Shown: piece by piece, positions 33,453 through 43,570 of the stretch
How the letters are laid out: each line of letters begins with the position of its first letter
How positions within the stretch are numbered: position 1 is the stretch's first letter
NCBI RefSeq assembly: GCF_000746025.2
Contig: NZ_CP045798.1
Span: forward strand, 3,083,501-3,147,500
Length of the DNA: 64,000 nucleotides
DNA from: Thermanaerosceptrum fracticalcis
GTDB lineage: Bacteria; Bacillota; Peptococcia; DRI-13
Reading direction: 5' to 3'
The notes under the pieces: model-generated
What the model saw: the letters and a program-made list of their open reading frames with translations, nothing else
Databases searched by the model: none
Told to the model about the DNA's origin: nothing
Translations under genes and position numbers: made by a program

Positions 33453-34547
33453 ATGGGTATTCTCGGGAAAATTGCTCTTTTAACAGGCGGTGGTGATGCG
33501 CCGGGGCTCAATGGTGTGATCAGAGCCATTGTAAAAACGGTCAAATATCGCTATGGTATTGAGGAAGTAATCGGTTTTCGCGACGGTTTTGCAGGCTTGG
33601 TAAGAAACAACTATGTTTCCCTTAACCTGGAGCGAGTTTCGGGTATCTTGCACCGGGGCGGGACGATTTTAGGTACCAGCAACCGCGACAATCCTTTTCG
33701 TTTCCCTGTTGTGGTAAACGAAAAGGTGACCTACCAGGATGTATCCCGGCAGGCCCTGGAAAATTTACGGGCCTTAGGTGTGGAAGTATTGATTGCCATC
33801 GGCGGTGACGGTAGTCTTAGTATTGGGCAGGAGTTTCATAAGCTGGGTCTCAAAGTGATTGGTGTCCCCAAGACCATTGACAACGATTTGTGGGCTACGG
33901 ATGTAACCTTTGGTTTCGATACGGCCGTAACGACGGCTACAGAGGCCCTGGATAAACTCCATACCACAGCAGAGTCCCACCATCGCATCATGATTTTAGA
34001 GGTAATGGGACGTTATGCGGGCTGGATCGCTCTCCATGCGGGGATGGCGGGAGGCGCTGATGTTATTTTAATCCCCGAGATACCCTATGACCTGAGGAAA
34101 GTTAGGGAGAAGATTGAGGAGAGGCGTAAGCACGGAAAACTGTTCAGTATTATTGTGGTAGCGGAAGGAGCTGTAGAGCAGGGCGGTGACATGGTAGTGG
34201 CCAAACTGGTGGAGGGAAGTACCGACCCTGTTCGCCTGGGGGGAGTAGGTCAGGTGGTAGCTGACCGCTTAGGGGAATTAACAGGTCTGGAAACCAGGGT
34301 TACCGTGCTGGGGCATCTCCAGCGGGGAGGAAGCCCAAGCGCTTATGACCGGATCCTGGCTACCCGTTTCGGCGTCAAGGCGGCAGAGCTGGCTGCCCAG
34401 GGTCCCTGGGGCCAGATGGTAGCCCTCCGGGGAAGTGAGATTACCGCCGTGCCCCTGGATGAAGCGGTGAAACAGTTGAAAAAGGTAGATCCCCGGGGCG
34501 AAATGGTGGCAGCTGCCCGGGCTGTGGGCATCAGCTTCGGTGTTTAG
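33453..34547 (+). CDS. pfkA: 6-phosphofructokinase
   Basis: 364 aa, phosphofructokinase superfamily. Motifs: LTGGGDAPGLNGVIRAIV, GTSNRDNP, IAIGGDGSLSIG, VPKTIDNDLWATD (catalytic Asp) and EVMGRYAGWIALHAG. The diagnostic pair is Gly in GGDGS together with Lys in PKTIDND. PPi enzymes have Asp plus Lys and classical ATP enzymes Gly plus Gly; the Gly/Lys mix is known from ATP-using or mixed group III enzymes. ATP is therefore more likely, but not certain. Confidence 0.92.
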   Translation: MGILGKIALLTGGGDAPGLNGVIRAIVKTVKYRYGIEEVIGFRDGFAGLVRNNYVSLNLERVSGILHRGGTILGTSNRDNPFRFPVVVNEKVTYQDVSRQALENLRALGVEVLIAIGGDGSLSIGQEFHKLGLKVIGVPKTIDNDLWATDVTFGFDTAVTTATEALDKLHTTAESHHRIMILEVMGRYAGWIALHAGMAGGADVILIPEIPYDLRKVREKIEERRKHGKLFSIIVVAEGAVEQGGDMVVAKLVEGSTDPVRLGGVGQVVADRLGELTGLETRVTVLGHLQRGGSPSAYDRILATRFGVKAAELAAQGPWGQMVALRGSEITAVPLDEAVKQLKKVDPRGEMVAAARAVGISFGV

Positions 34548-34554
34548 GTGAACT

Positions 34555-34842
34555 ATGCTGGTTTGTGTAATCAAAATAGACTTGCGGCTCTTTGCCGTTA
34601 GTTCTCTCAAGGAAAAACGGAGTATCGTCAAGAGTTTAATTGAGAAAACTAAACATAAATTTACTGTCTCCATTGCCGAAATAGGGGAACATGATGTCTG
34701 GCAGGCAGCCCAGTTAGGGTTAGCTCTGGTAGGGAACAGCAGAAGTCTTTTGGAAAGAGAGATGAATAAGATTCTGGATTTCCTGGAAGCCGGGGGAGAA
34801 GTGGAAATCGTCTCTGTTGTTCACGAAATCTGGGGTTATTGA
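34555..34842 (+). CDS. DUF503 family protein (YlxP-like)
   Basis: A 95-aa ferredoxin-like-fold protein: IKIDLRLFAVSSLKEKRSIVKSLIEKTKHKF, VSIAEIGEHDVWQ, ALVGNS, then EIVSVVHEIW. These are the conserved segments of DUF503, usually found near rbfA or truB. Function not established. Seven bases after pfkA. Confidence 0.85.
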   Translation: MLVCVIKIDLRLFAVSSLKEKRSIVKSLIEKTKHKFTVSIAEIGEHDVWQAAQLGLALVGNSRSLLEREMNKILDFLEAGGEVEIVSVVHEIWGY

Positions 34843-34891
34843 GGAGGGGCAAAAAAGGATTAAGGGTGGCGAAGTACTGGAATTTTAATAG

Positions 34892-34922
34892 TTAATGGCA
34901 GCCTAATAAGGCTGCCATTAAT
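34892..34922. terminator. Bidirectional terminator
   Basis: TTAATGGCAGCC pairs perfectly with GGCTGCCATTAA around TAATAA, between convergent reading directions. Confidence 0.85.
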
Positions 34923-35375
34923 TTATATTCCTAAGTTTTCTCCAACAAGGATGATGTGAAAATCAGTATTTATTCTAGGTCGGGCTTCAAGAATCACTAA
35001 TGCACGGCATTGTTTCACGGGTGGATGGCAATTAATGCAGTAGCCAGTCTTAGCACAAGGAGCAGGTGCATTTTTATGTCGGTAAAGCTCGGGAGCAACC
35101 ACATTTTTCACTCTGGCAATACCGCTTTCTACATTATCAACTATTTTATTGACCCCTGCTATGACAATTATCTTTTTCGGCCCAAAGATCAGCGAACTTA
35201 CGCGATTACCACTACCATCCAGGTTTATCAACTGGCCGTCTAAAGTTAGCGCATTGGTGCTGCATAAAAACACATCACTGTTTTTGTGCTTATGATAAAT
35301 CTGTAGTCTTTCTGATTCACTAAGTTCTTGATTCCAGTGGTCATAGACAGTATGACCATTTTGGCAGGGAATTCC
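34923..35375 (-). pseudogene. LUD-domain (LutC/DUF162) protein, 5'-truncated
   Basis: An open stretch of 150 codons begins directly after the stop of the nitrilase gene and reads as the last two thirds of a LUD protein: DHWNQELSESERLQIY, SDVFLCSTNALTLDGQLINLDGSGNRV, FGPKKIIVIAGVNKIV, then cysteines in CAKTGYCINC and the final IILVGENLG. The first ~60 residues of the domain are absent and no ribosome site lies at a suitable start; an internal GTG/ATG could only give a fragment. Truncated by deletion at the nitrilase junction. Confidence 0.75.
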
Positions 35376-36221
35376 TCAATCCTGGGAAGTATCAGTTAAA
35401 AGACTATATATCTCTGGTCTGCGATCCCGGTGATTGAAACGAACAGTCCTGGCTGAATCAATTTCATCCAGGTCTATGGTAGTGACAAGTACACCTTCTT
35501 CACGGCCCATTTGGGCTAAAATTTCTCCTTTAGGATTAATAATCACGCTTCGTCCTGTAACTTCGTAGTGCTCCTCATCAGTTTTTCCAGTTAATCCTAC
35601 GCCAACTACAAATAGCTGATTTTCATTGGCTCTTGTACGCAGTACGTATTCCCAGGAGTCGCCTAAAGCCAAGGGGGCACCGGCAGGATTAAAAATAATC
35701 TCAGCTCCTTGGAGGGCCAAAAGACGTGCTGATTCCGGGAAAAATCTATCGTAACAAATCATAATCCCGATCTTGGCCAAGTTTGTCTTAAAGACGGGAA
35801 AATAGTATCCAGGTCTAAAATAATATTTTTCCCAGCCGGTGCCTGACCAGGGCATGTGGGCTTTACGAAATCTTCCTATTATTTCCCCCTCAGGACCAAT
35901 GAGTGCTGAAGAATTATAATAGTAACCGGCTTTTGCCTTTTCAAAAATAGGAGTAATGATATAGATCCCATACTCTTTTGATTTATGGGCGAATTTTTCA
36001 GTGGTGGGCCCCGGGATGGTTTCAGCGAGTTCGAAGTATCTCTGATCTAAATGGCTATAATGACAAAAATAACCTGTATTAAAAAGCTCGGGGAAACAAA
36101 CTATATGGGCACCTTTAGCTACTGCTTCGTCAACGTAGGCAAGTCCTCTAGAGATATTTGTCTCTACCGCCCCAATTGTCGGAGACATTTGGACGGCAGC
36201 AACAGTTACTCTTCTCGCCAA
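35376..36221 (-). CDS. Carbon-nitrogen hydrolase (nitrilase superfamily)
   Basis: 281 aa, TTG start after GAGGAGG. The Glu-Lys-Cys triad is visible: FPELFNTGY (Glu, about 44), FRKAHMP (Lys, about 120) and MICYDRFFPESAR (Cys, about 155). A second Glu (GDSWEYVLRTRANEN region) supports catalysis. N-carbamoylputrescine amidase/beta-ureidopropionase-like members are the closest in appearance. It probably hydrolyses a linear amide or carbamoyl compound. It is bounded by two broken genes, but itself looks intact. Confidence 0.85.
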   Translation of the reverse strand: MARRVTVAAVQMSPTIGAVETNISRGLAYVDEAVAKGAHIVCFPELFNTGYFCHYSHLDQRYFELAETIPGPTTEKFAHKSKEYGIYIITPIFEKAKAGYYYNSSALIGPEGEIIGRFRKAHMPWSGTGWEKYYFRPGYYFPVFKTNLAKIGIMICYDRFFPESARLLALQGAEIIFNPAGAPLALGDSWEYVLRTRANENQLFVVGVGLTGKTDEEHYEVTGRSVIINPKGEILAQMGREEGVLVTTIDLDEIDSARTVRFNHRDRRPEIYSLLTDTSQD

Positions 36222-36241
36222 GATAAATTACCTCCTCTTTG

Positions 36242-37416
36242 TTATTTCATTTCGGCAAATTGATTGATAATAGCGGCGATATGTTTAATTCCTTCATTAT
36301 AGTCTTTAATCCGGATATTTTCATTGGATGCATGGTTTTGCGAACCGGCATATCCAATTCCAATGGATACTGTCGGTATACCCAGATTGTTGCGGAAAAG
36401 ATAAGAAGGACCCCAACCGGGACTGGTCGGATATATCACCGGTTTCATTTGATAGACCTCACGAGCTGTATTAATGGCTAATTGGGAGATAGAAGCGGAT
36501 ACAGGGGTACGAGAGGGCTCTAGTTCGGCGACTAATTTTGTTTGGATGTCAGTGAAACCATGGATATCCAAATGCTTTCGCAGTTTTTGATATATTTCTT
36601 GAGGGGTTTGCTTAGGAACAAGGAGAAAGTCAATAACTTATCTACCCGCTCTAGTTCTGAAGGGTGCCATTCTTCCACTTGACTAAAAAAACCATTAATA
36701 AGTATTTGATCATTAGTGGTTTTTAAAGTGCTTAAGGCTAAAATTAAACGCCAGGCAGCATTTTCAATAAGGGGGGCGTACATATCGTGTAGGTCTACCT
36801 TGGCGGTATCTGTCCATAACTCCACATAGCAAAGTCCTTTATTCCCCAAGCGAATAATGGGGCGATCCTGGTCATCTTTAAAACCGCTTTCCCAGATACA
36901 GGCATCAGCCTTTAATAAGTCTTTATTTTCTTCAATAAATTTTGGCAAACTCGGGCTGCCGATTTCTTCTTCTCCTTCAATAACGTATTTAATGGTAATA
37001 GGAAGTTCCCCGCTTGTTTTTAAGATGGCCTCGATTGCCGCCAGTCGTGCTGTAATATTACCTTTATTATCTGATGTCCCCCGGGCATAAATTTTGTCTC
37101 CGACAATAGTAGTTTTAAAAGGTTCGGTTTTCCATTCATGGAGAGGTTCGGCAGGTTGGACGTCGTAATGATTGTATAACATAAGGGTTAAAGGAGATTT
37201 ACCCTTTATTTCTCCATAAATAATGGGATAACCACCTTGAGGATAAAAAACCTTAGTGTCCAACCCAACTTCCTTTAGCTGCTTTTCTACTAAAAAAGCG
37301 CACTCATCCATCCCTTTATTCTGAGCTGCTACACTAGGTTGATCACACAATTCTTTTAACCGGTCAATATACTTTTCCATGTTAGCATCAATATATGAAT
37401 TGAGGTTCTTAGACAT
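36242..37416 (-). pseudogene. M20 family metallopeptidase with internal deletion and frameshift
   Basis: The N-terminal part (37416 to about 36625) reads as an M20 peptidase/deacylase: LMLYNHYDVQPAEPL (metal His), ARGTSDNKGN (bridging Asp), VIEGEEEIGS (catalytic Glu). The frame then shifts near 36620, and the C-terminal part continues in another frame as LLVPKQTPQEIYQKLRKHLD to NHASNENIRI (metal His) and a stop at 36242. About 100 residues of the dimerisation (lid) domain are missing at the junction (ELERVDKLL joined to FLLVPKQTP). Not expected to be functional. Confidence 0.85.
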
Positions 37417-37510
37417 AACCGACCTCCTTATCTAATTAGTGTCTTTGATGTTCTGAGTTTGGAATGTTTTTAACAAAGGGGGAGAATAATTTCTCCCCCT
37501 AATATACTTT

Positions 37511-38371
37511 TTAAGTTGTAGCGAAATAAGGCCAGACGGATGTTAAGAACATTCCGAAGATTATTATCGTTATCAGACCAACTACAGACAATATTGTTCC
37601 CCATTTCAACATCACCTTGGGGTCAGCCCCCATACCAATAGCCACAGTAATACCACCTGAGGCGGCCGGTAAAGCATAGCCAAGGGCGGCGCTGGCAGAT
37701 GTTAAATAGATAAGAGGGATGGGGTTCAAACCGAATTGTTTGAGAGTTTTGGCTGCAATGGGTAGTAGAATAGCATCTGTAGTAGTATTGTTCATAAATT
37801 GGGTCATAATATTGGCGGCTAAACCAAAGCCAAAGGTAGTGGCTAAACCACCCATTTGGATTAAAGGTGTAAGCAGATTAACTAGCAGTACATAGGCCTT
37901 TGTCTGTTCTATTATACTGGCCAGGGCAATGCCGGCGCCGGTGACGAAGACTACATCCCAGGTCATATTTTTAACGGTGGTATTCCAGTTATTAATGGTC
38001 TCCCAGTGTCCATTTTCCGTTTTTACCGGAATGATCCAACTGAAAAAGGCCATAGTGACAAAAATGGCTGTAGTATCAAACCAAGGGAGCAGCTTAGCAA
38101 AAGCCGGTCTAAACATGGCAATAGTGAAAGTTAAGATAAAAAGTGAGAGATTTAGTTTTTCACCCATGGACATGGGGCCTAATTTTTCTAATTCCTGGTC
38201 AAAAAATTCTTTAGCCTTCGGTAGAGAGTTAATTTCGACTTTATAGAACAAGTACCATACCAAGCCACTGGTGATCATAATGGCTAAAGTAATTGGTAAC
38301 ATATGGAGGGTATAGGTGCTGAAGAAAACTTCTTTACCAAATTCTTTACTCAAAAATCCCAGGGTAAACAT
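37511..38371 (-). pseudogene. DASS (SLC13) anion:Na+ symporter, N-terminally truncated
   Basis: 286 codons reading as the C-terminal ~60% of a divalent-anion symporter: KAKEFFDQELEKLGPMSMGEK linker, MTWDVVFVTGAGIALA, MTQFMNNTTTDAILLPIA and SAALGYALPAASGG, the second signature. The family is normally 450-500 aa with a first SNT motif, which is absent. No ribosome site precedes the first ATG. It may be a remnant of a transporter like that at 43661. Confidence 0.75.
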
Positions 38372-38461
38372 GCTGTGGGTACCGTTTATTCTCTTTTTTC
38401 CATTTTGTCATGGTATAAAATGCAGTAATATTAAGGTAGCTGTTTTAAGGAGGTAAGAGAG

Positions 38462-39571
38462 TTGTCTAAGAATTACCTTGAGTTGGAAACCCCTGCGCTT
38501 ATAGTTAATAAACCTGTCATGGAGCAGAACATCCGAATGATGATGGAAAAGGCCAGAGAGGCCGGGGTTAAATTACGTCCCCACACCAAGACCCACCGTA
38601 CGCCTAAAGCTGCTAAATTACAGGTAGAGGCGGGAGCCCAGGGTATTACTGTAGCCAAAGTGGGTGAGGCGGAGGTTATGGCTGGCGAGGGACTTCAAGA
38701 TATATTTATTGCCAATGAGATTTACGGTGAGAGCAAATTTTTACGGTTGCGTGACCTTAACCGGCAAGTGAGAATAGCTGTAGGTGTTGATAACCGGGAA
38801 CAAGTAGAAGCCCTTTCCCGTGTTTTTGCAGGGGAAAACAAACCCCTGGATGTATTGATTGAAATCGAAACAGGTGAAGAAAGAACAGGTGTGCTTACAG
38901 GGGAAGATGCTCTCTCTTTGGCCAGGTTAGTCACTGAGTCTCCGGGCTTACGCTTGAGAGGAATTTTTTCTCATGAAGGACACACTTATGGGGCCTCCTC
39001 GCCCGAGATGTGTGCTGAACTGTTTAGGAAAAGCCAGGAAGATACCCTGACCATAGCCGAATTTTTAAGGAAAAACGGTATTCCCGTAGAAGAAGTGAGC
39101 ATAGGAGCCACCCCCTCTTTAATGCATGGCCAGATTTTACCGGGTATTACTGAAATAAGACCTGGGACCTATATTTATATGGATGCGGCCCAGGGCAATG
39201 CCATTGGTGATTACAGCCGTTGCGCCCTGACCATTCTGGCTACTGTTATCTCCAAACCCACAGCGGAAAGGGTGGTAGTGGATGCAGGTGTCAAAGCCTT
39301 AACTGCCTTCACCCGGGCCCAGGGCATCTGTCATACCCCTGGCTACGGTTTGGTGAAAGGGTTTAATGACTTAAGATTGAAAAAACTGTACGATGAACAC
39401 GGGATTATGATTAGTGCTGAGGCCAGCAGTAAATTAAAAATTGGCGATAAAATAGAAATCATTCCTAACCATGCCTGCCCTACCTGTAATCTTTATGACA
39501 AAATTTACGTCATTGAAAATGAAAGGGTAGTTGATGAATGGCCTATCCTTTGCCGCGGTAAATCTCAGTAA
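38462..39571 (+). CDS. DSD1/D-threonine aldolase family PLP enzyme (beta-hydroxyaspartate aldolase-like)
   Basis: 369 aa, TTG start after GGAGG. Alanine-racemase N-terminal-type barrel: LETPALIVNKPVMEQNI, then LRPHTKTHRTPKAAKLQ with the PLP Lys (about 41-45). A DSD1-type C-terminal domain has metal ligands in IIPNHACPTCNLYD (His/Cys near 346-348). The family contains D-threonine aldolase, D-serine dehydratase and beta-hydroxyaspartate aldolase BhcC. The partner gene 13 bases downstream is OCD-like, as in the bhcC-bhcD pair, so BhcC-like activity is plausible. Confidence 0.8.
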   Translation: MSKNYLELETPALIVNKPVMEQNIRMMMEKAREAGVKLRPHTKTHRTPKAAKLQVEAGAQGITVAKVGEAEVMAGEGLQDIFIANEIYGESKFLRLRDLNRQVRIAVGVDNREQVEALSRVFAGENKPLDVLIEIETGEERTGVLTGEDALSLARLVTESPGLRLRGIFSHEGHTYGASSPEMCAELFRKSQEDTLTIAEFLRKNGIPVEEVSIGATPSLMHGQILPGITEIRPGTYIYMDAAQGNAIGDYSRCALTILATVISKPTAERVVVDAGVKALTAFTRAQGICHTPGYGLVKGFNDLRLKKLYDEHGIMISAEASSKLKIGDKIEIIPNHACPTCNLYDKIYVIENERVVDEWPILCRGKSQ

Positions 39572-39584
39572 GGAGGAGATACAA

Positions 39585-40577
39585 ATGACGGAAGTCATTG
39601 TGCTAACTGACCAGGACGTGGAGAACCTCGTTACTTTTGAAGAAACCATGGAAGTAGTAGAGAAGGCTTTTGCCGATTGGACCCTTAGTAAAAGCCACAT
39701 TTTCCCCGTAGTCCGGGAAGAAATAAAAAAACATCAGGGGATTTTCGGCATAAAGAGCGGTTACCTGGAAGAACAGGAGGCCCTGGGTTTTAAAGCAGGG
39801 GGCTTTTGGGTTAATAACAAAGATAAGGGTCTTACCAATCATCAATCGACCATGGTATTGTTCGACCCCGCAACCGGACAGCCCCAGGCTTTAGTGGCTG
39901 CCAACTTTGTCACCAAGATCCGAACAGCAGCCCTGGGTGCTCTCGGCTTAAAATACCTGGCCCGGCCTGACAGTAGAGTTTTAGCTGTCATCGGTGCAGG
40001 TCTCCAGGGGAGGAACCAGCTGGAAGCGGCTCTAAAAATTCTGCCGGGTGTCCGGGAAATTTATCTTTATGATATTTACCATGCCGGTGCCTTGAAACTC
40101 GCCCAGGACTTAAGCCATTACCCCCAGGAAATAAAAGTTGTCACCCATCCGGAGGAGGCTTGCCGGGCTGCCAATGTAATTATTACAGCAGCTTCCAGCT
40201 ACCAGGCCATCGTGATGGCTCCCTGGATTAAACCTGGCACCCATATCAATGCCATCGGTACAGACACCCGCGGAAAACAGGAGTTAGACCCTCAGATTTT
40301 TGCGATGGCCAAAGTCGTAGTTGATAGTATGGACCAGTGTCTTTATCTTGGTGAATGCCAGCACGCCTATGACCAGGGGATTATCAGCCGTGATTCCATT
40401 CATGGAGAAATTGGAGAGCTGATTACCGGCAGGAAACCTGGCCGGGAGAATCCTTTAGAAATTACGATTTTTGATACAACCGGTGTGGCTCTGCAGGATT
40501 TGGCCACGGCGGGTTTGGCCGTAAACAGGGCTAAAGAAAAGGGAGTAGGAGTGCGGGTAAACTTTTTGGGAAAATAA
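39585..40577 (+). CDS. Ornithine cyclodeaminase/mu-crystallin family protein (iminosuccinate reductase-like)
   Basis: 330 aa from the ATG after GGAGGAG. NAD(P)-binding Rossmann domain with VLAVIGAGLQGRNQLEA (about 127-143), substrate-domain FKAGGFWVNN and KIRTAALGALGLKYLA, and a late INAIGTDTRGKQELD. Family reactions include ornithine cyclodeaminase, alanine dehydrogenase and iminosuccinate reductase BhcD. The pairing with a DSD1-type aldolase suggests imine reduction in amino-acid catabolism. A decayed second copy of the pair lies at 61670. Confidence 0.8.
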   Translation: MTEVIVLTDQDVENLVTFEETMEVVEKAFADWTLSKSHIFPVVREEIKKHQGIFGIKSGYLEEQEALGFKAGGFWVNNKDKGLTNHQSTMVLFDPATGQPQALVAANFVTKIRTAALGALGLKYLARPDSRVLAVIGAGLQGRNQLEAALKILPGVREIYLYDIYHAGALKLAQDLSHYPQEIKVVTHPEEACRAANVIITAASSYQAIVMAPWIKPGTHINAIGTDTRGKQELDPQIFAMAKVVVDSMDQCLYLGECQHAYDQGIISRDSIHGEIGELITGRKPGRENPLEITIFDTTGVALQDLATAGLAVNRAKEKGVGVRVNFLGK

Positions 40578-40733
40578 CCACTTACTGAAATATACAAATA
40601 AAATTTTTTGTAAATCTTGATTAGAAACAAGAGGGATATACCAAAACTTGAAGAATATAACACGTAATAAAATCATGATGTAAGTACAACATAGCAAACA
40701 GATGGGATCTTTAGTAAAAGGAGGTCGGTAAAA

Positions 40734-42070
40734 ATGGGGTAACTTATGATTTGGCCAAATGGATTGTGGAAACGGGTTATGAGGATATCCCCGAAGTTGT
40801 CAAAAAAGAAGGGAAGCGATCTCTATTAAACTGGCTAGGAGTTGCAGTGGGAGCCGCCTATCATCCTGCGGTGGATATTGTCCTCTCTATGGTAGAAGAG
40901 GTTGGGGGTAAAGAGCAGGCATCCTTACTCGGTAGGAAGGAAAAACTAAATATCTTATTTGCCGCGCTTGTAAATGGTATGACTTCGCACATGTTTGATT
41001 TCGATGATACACATCTGGAAACCGTACTACATCCAAGTTCTCCTGTTGCTCCGGTAGTATTTGCACTGGGAGAACGTTATAATCTCAGCTGTAAAGATGT
41101 TTTAACGGCATTTATTTTAGGAGCAGAGGCCGAATGCAGAATCAGCCAGGCTGTTTATCCGGACCATTATGAAGTAGGCTGGCATATCACCAGTACAGCT
41201 GGAAATTTTGGGGCAGCGGCTGCGGCAGGTAAAATTTTAGGTCTCGATATTAAGCAGATGACCTATGCTTTTGGAATTGCTGCCAGCCAAGCATCGGGAT
41301 TAAAAGAGATGTTTGGTACCATGACCAAGCCTTATCACCCCGGTAAAGCCGCCATGAATGGTATAATGGCAGCGATGCTGGCAGCGAAAGGCTTTACCAG
41401 TTCTGAGCAGGGTATCGAAGCTAAAACTGGCTTTGCTAATGTGCTATCAACGAAACAGGATTATACCCAAATTACGGGGAAGCTCGGAGAACACTGGGAG
41501 CTGCTGAAAAATAGCTATAAACCTTTTGCCTGTGGTATTGTGGCTCATCCAACTATAGATGCTGTAATAAAATTAAGGAAGCAGCATCAGATTAGGGTAG
41601 AGGAAGTCGTGGAAATTGAAGCATATGTGAACAGACTGGTTCCCATTTTAATGGGTAAGGAAAATCCCAGGACTGGCTTAGAAACAAAATTTAGTACATA
41701 TCATTGCGCTGCTGTGGCTCTTTTGGATGGTAAGGCTGGAGAGGAGCAGTTTTCTGATGAGCGGGCTCAAGCTGAAGATGCTGTGGCTTTGAGAAAAAAA
41801 GTCCGCTTGATCGTCAAACCGGAAATAAATAAGGATGAAGCCATTATAAACATAAAGTTAAACAACGGCACGATTCTTACGGAACATGTGGAGCATGCGG
41901 TAGGAAGTATGATAAATCCCATGACTGACGGGGATTTGCAGGAAAAATTCTATGATTTAACCAAGGGCATACTTCCCGAGGAGAATATTCACAAGTTAAT
42001 ACAGCTAATGTTTAAGTTTGAGGAAGTAGCAAAGGTAAATGAGATTACTGCCTTGTGTAGTAGTACATAA
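40734..42070 (+). CDS. MmgE/PrpD family protein, start disrupted by an apparent one-base shift
   Basis: 439-445 codons. Conserved features: SHMFDFDDTHLETVLHPSSPV (active-site Asp/His), AGNFGAAAAAGKILGL, and SYKPFACGIVAHPTIDAV. Relatives are 2-methylcitrate dehydratase, cis-aconitate decarboxylase and iminodisuccinate epimerase. The AGGAGG ribosome site points to the ATG at 40734, but that reads ATG-GGG-TAA. Adding one G to the run would give M-G-V-T-Y-D-L-A-K, in frame with the protein. As written, translation must begin at a TTG (40751) or the gene is defective. Confidence 0.75.
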
Positions 42071-42098
42071 CTGCAGAATCAAGGATGGTGATGAATTT

Positions 42099-43454
42099 AT
42101 GACTACAGTTACTGGAAAATTAGCAGAATATTTGGATAAACTACAGTTTGAAGACTTGCCGGAGAAGGTAACAGCTCAGACAAAGTATTGTTTATTAGAT
42201 GCTCTGGGGTGTGGCCTGGGAGCAGTGGAGCACCCGGATATTAAGAAAATGGCTGAAGCCTTACTTAATTATGATAATGCCTCTAACAGTTCAGTTTGGG
42301 GAATGAACAAAAAGACTTCCTTGGGAACAGCTGTGTTTATCAATAGCAGTATGGTTCATACTTTTGATTTTGATGATGCCCATAAAATGGGGAAAGTCCA
42401 TGCGGGTGCGGTCATAATACCTGTTGCTCTGGCTTTAGCGGAAATAATACCAATTACAGGAAAACAGCTTATTACTGCTGTTGTAGGTGCCTATGAGGTT
42501 ATGCTCCGGATAGCTATAGGAATTGGATCCTCTTCCCATCGCTTAAAGGGCTGGCATAATACTGGTACGTGTGGTACTTTTGGTGCTGCTGCTGTCGCCG
42601 GCAAACTTTTAGGATTAACCCCGCAGCAGTTCATTTATGCATTTGGTAATGCGGGAACCCAGTCTTCAGGTTTATGGGCCTTTTCTGCCGATGGGTCATC
42701 CAGTAAAAAATTACATGCCGGTAAAGCAGCTCAGAGCGGATTAACGTCAGCTCTTCTGGCCAAAAAGGATTTTACGGGACCCTCGCAAATTATTGAAGCT
42801 GAAGATGGTGGTCTCTTCAGGGCAGTTTCTGATGAGTATAATTATGAGCGGGTGACTAAGGATTTAGGGAGTACCTTCCAGATCACGGATGTTAGTTATA
42901 AACCTTACCCTTGCTGTAGGACGATTCATCCTTCTATTGATGCAGCCCTGCAGGTCAGAGAACAGGGTCTTAATCCCGATGATATAGAGGAGATTAAGGT
43001 ATATACCTACAAAGTGGCAAAAGTACAAAATGACTTGCCTCTTCCTCCCCAGAATGGAATGATAGCGCAGTTTAACCTTCCTTTTATAGTAGCCGCTGCC
43101 TTGTTTGAAGGGCCCATTGGGATGCAGCATTTTGAAGAGCGGTATTACAGGGATGAAAAGATTTTAGCCCTTGCAGAAAAAGTTAAGGTTCTTTTAGATG
43201 AGGAAATTGAAAAGGATTACCCGGCCAAATGGAAATGCAGAATGGAAGTAACGGCAAAAGATGGCAGACAATATTTCGGTTATACTGATGCCGCCAAGGG
43301 TGATCCCATGAACCCACTTTCTAAAGAACAGCATTACGCAAAATTCCACAATCTGTTGAAGAACACAAGAATTGATGTTCCCAAATTATTAAAAGTGGTA
43401 GAGAATCTTGAAGAAATGGAGAATGTTAGGGAGCTAATCCAAATAATTATATAA
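42099..43454 (+). CDS. MmgE/PrpD family protein
   Basis: 451 aa, second of a tandem pair, 28 bases after the first. Visible: HTFDFDDAHKMGKVHAGAV, GTCGTFGAAAVAGKLLGL and VSYKPYPCCRTIHPSIDAAL. The two paralogs differ at the loop after DDAH/DDTH, so they probably act on different isomers or steps. The family catalyses dehydration, decarboxylation or epimerisation of tricarboxylate-like acids. ATG 42099 follows GGATGGTGA; a longer in-frame start lies inside the previous gene. Confidence 0.85.
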   Translation: MTTVTGKLAEYLDKLQFEDLPEKVTAQTKYCLLDALGCGLGAVEHPDIKKMAEALLNYDNASNSSVWGMNKKTSLGTAVFINSSMVHTFDFDDAHKMGKVHAGAVIIPVALALAEIIPITGKQLITAVVGAYEVMLRIAIGIGSSSHRLKGWHNTGTCGTFGAAAVAGKLLGLTPQQFIYAFGNAGTQSSGLWAFSADGSSSKKLHAGKAAQSGLTSALLAKKDFTGPSQIIEAEDGGLFRAVSDEYNYERVTKDLGSTFQITDVSYKPYPCCRTIHPSIDAALQVREQGLNPDDIEEIKVYTYKVAKVQNDLPLPPQNGMIAQFNLPFIVAAALFEGPIGMQHFEERYYRDEKILALAEKVKVLLDEEIEKDYPAKWKCRMEVTAKDGRQYFGYTDAAKGDPMNPLSKEQHYAKFHNLLKNTRIDVPKLLKVVENLEEMENVRELIQIII

Positions 43455-43570
43455 TTGGCAGCTCTTTGAATGATATTCCATTCAGCTATTCTACTAGATT
43501 TCGATCCATTTTTGCTCTGTTTATGCAAATTTTTATTACTACAATTTCATGTTCATGATGCTAGCAATTC

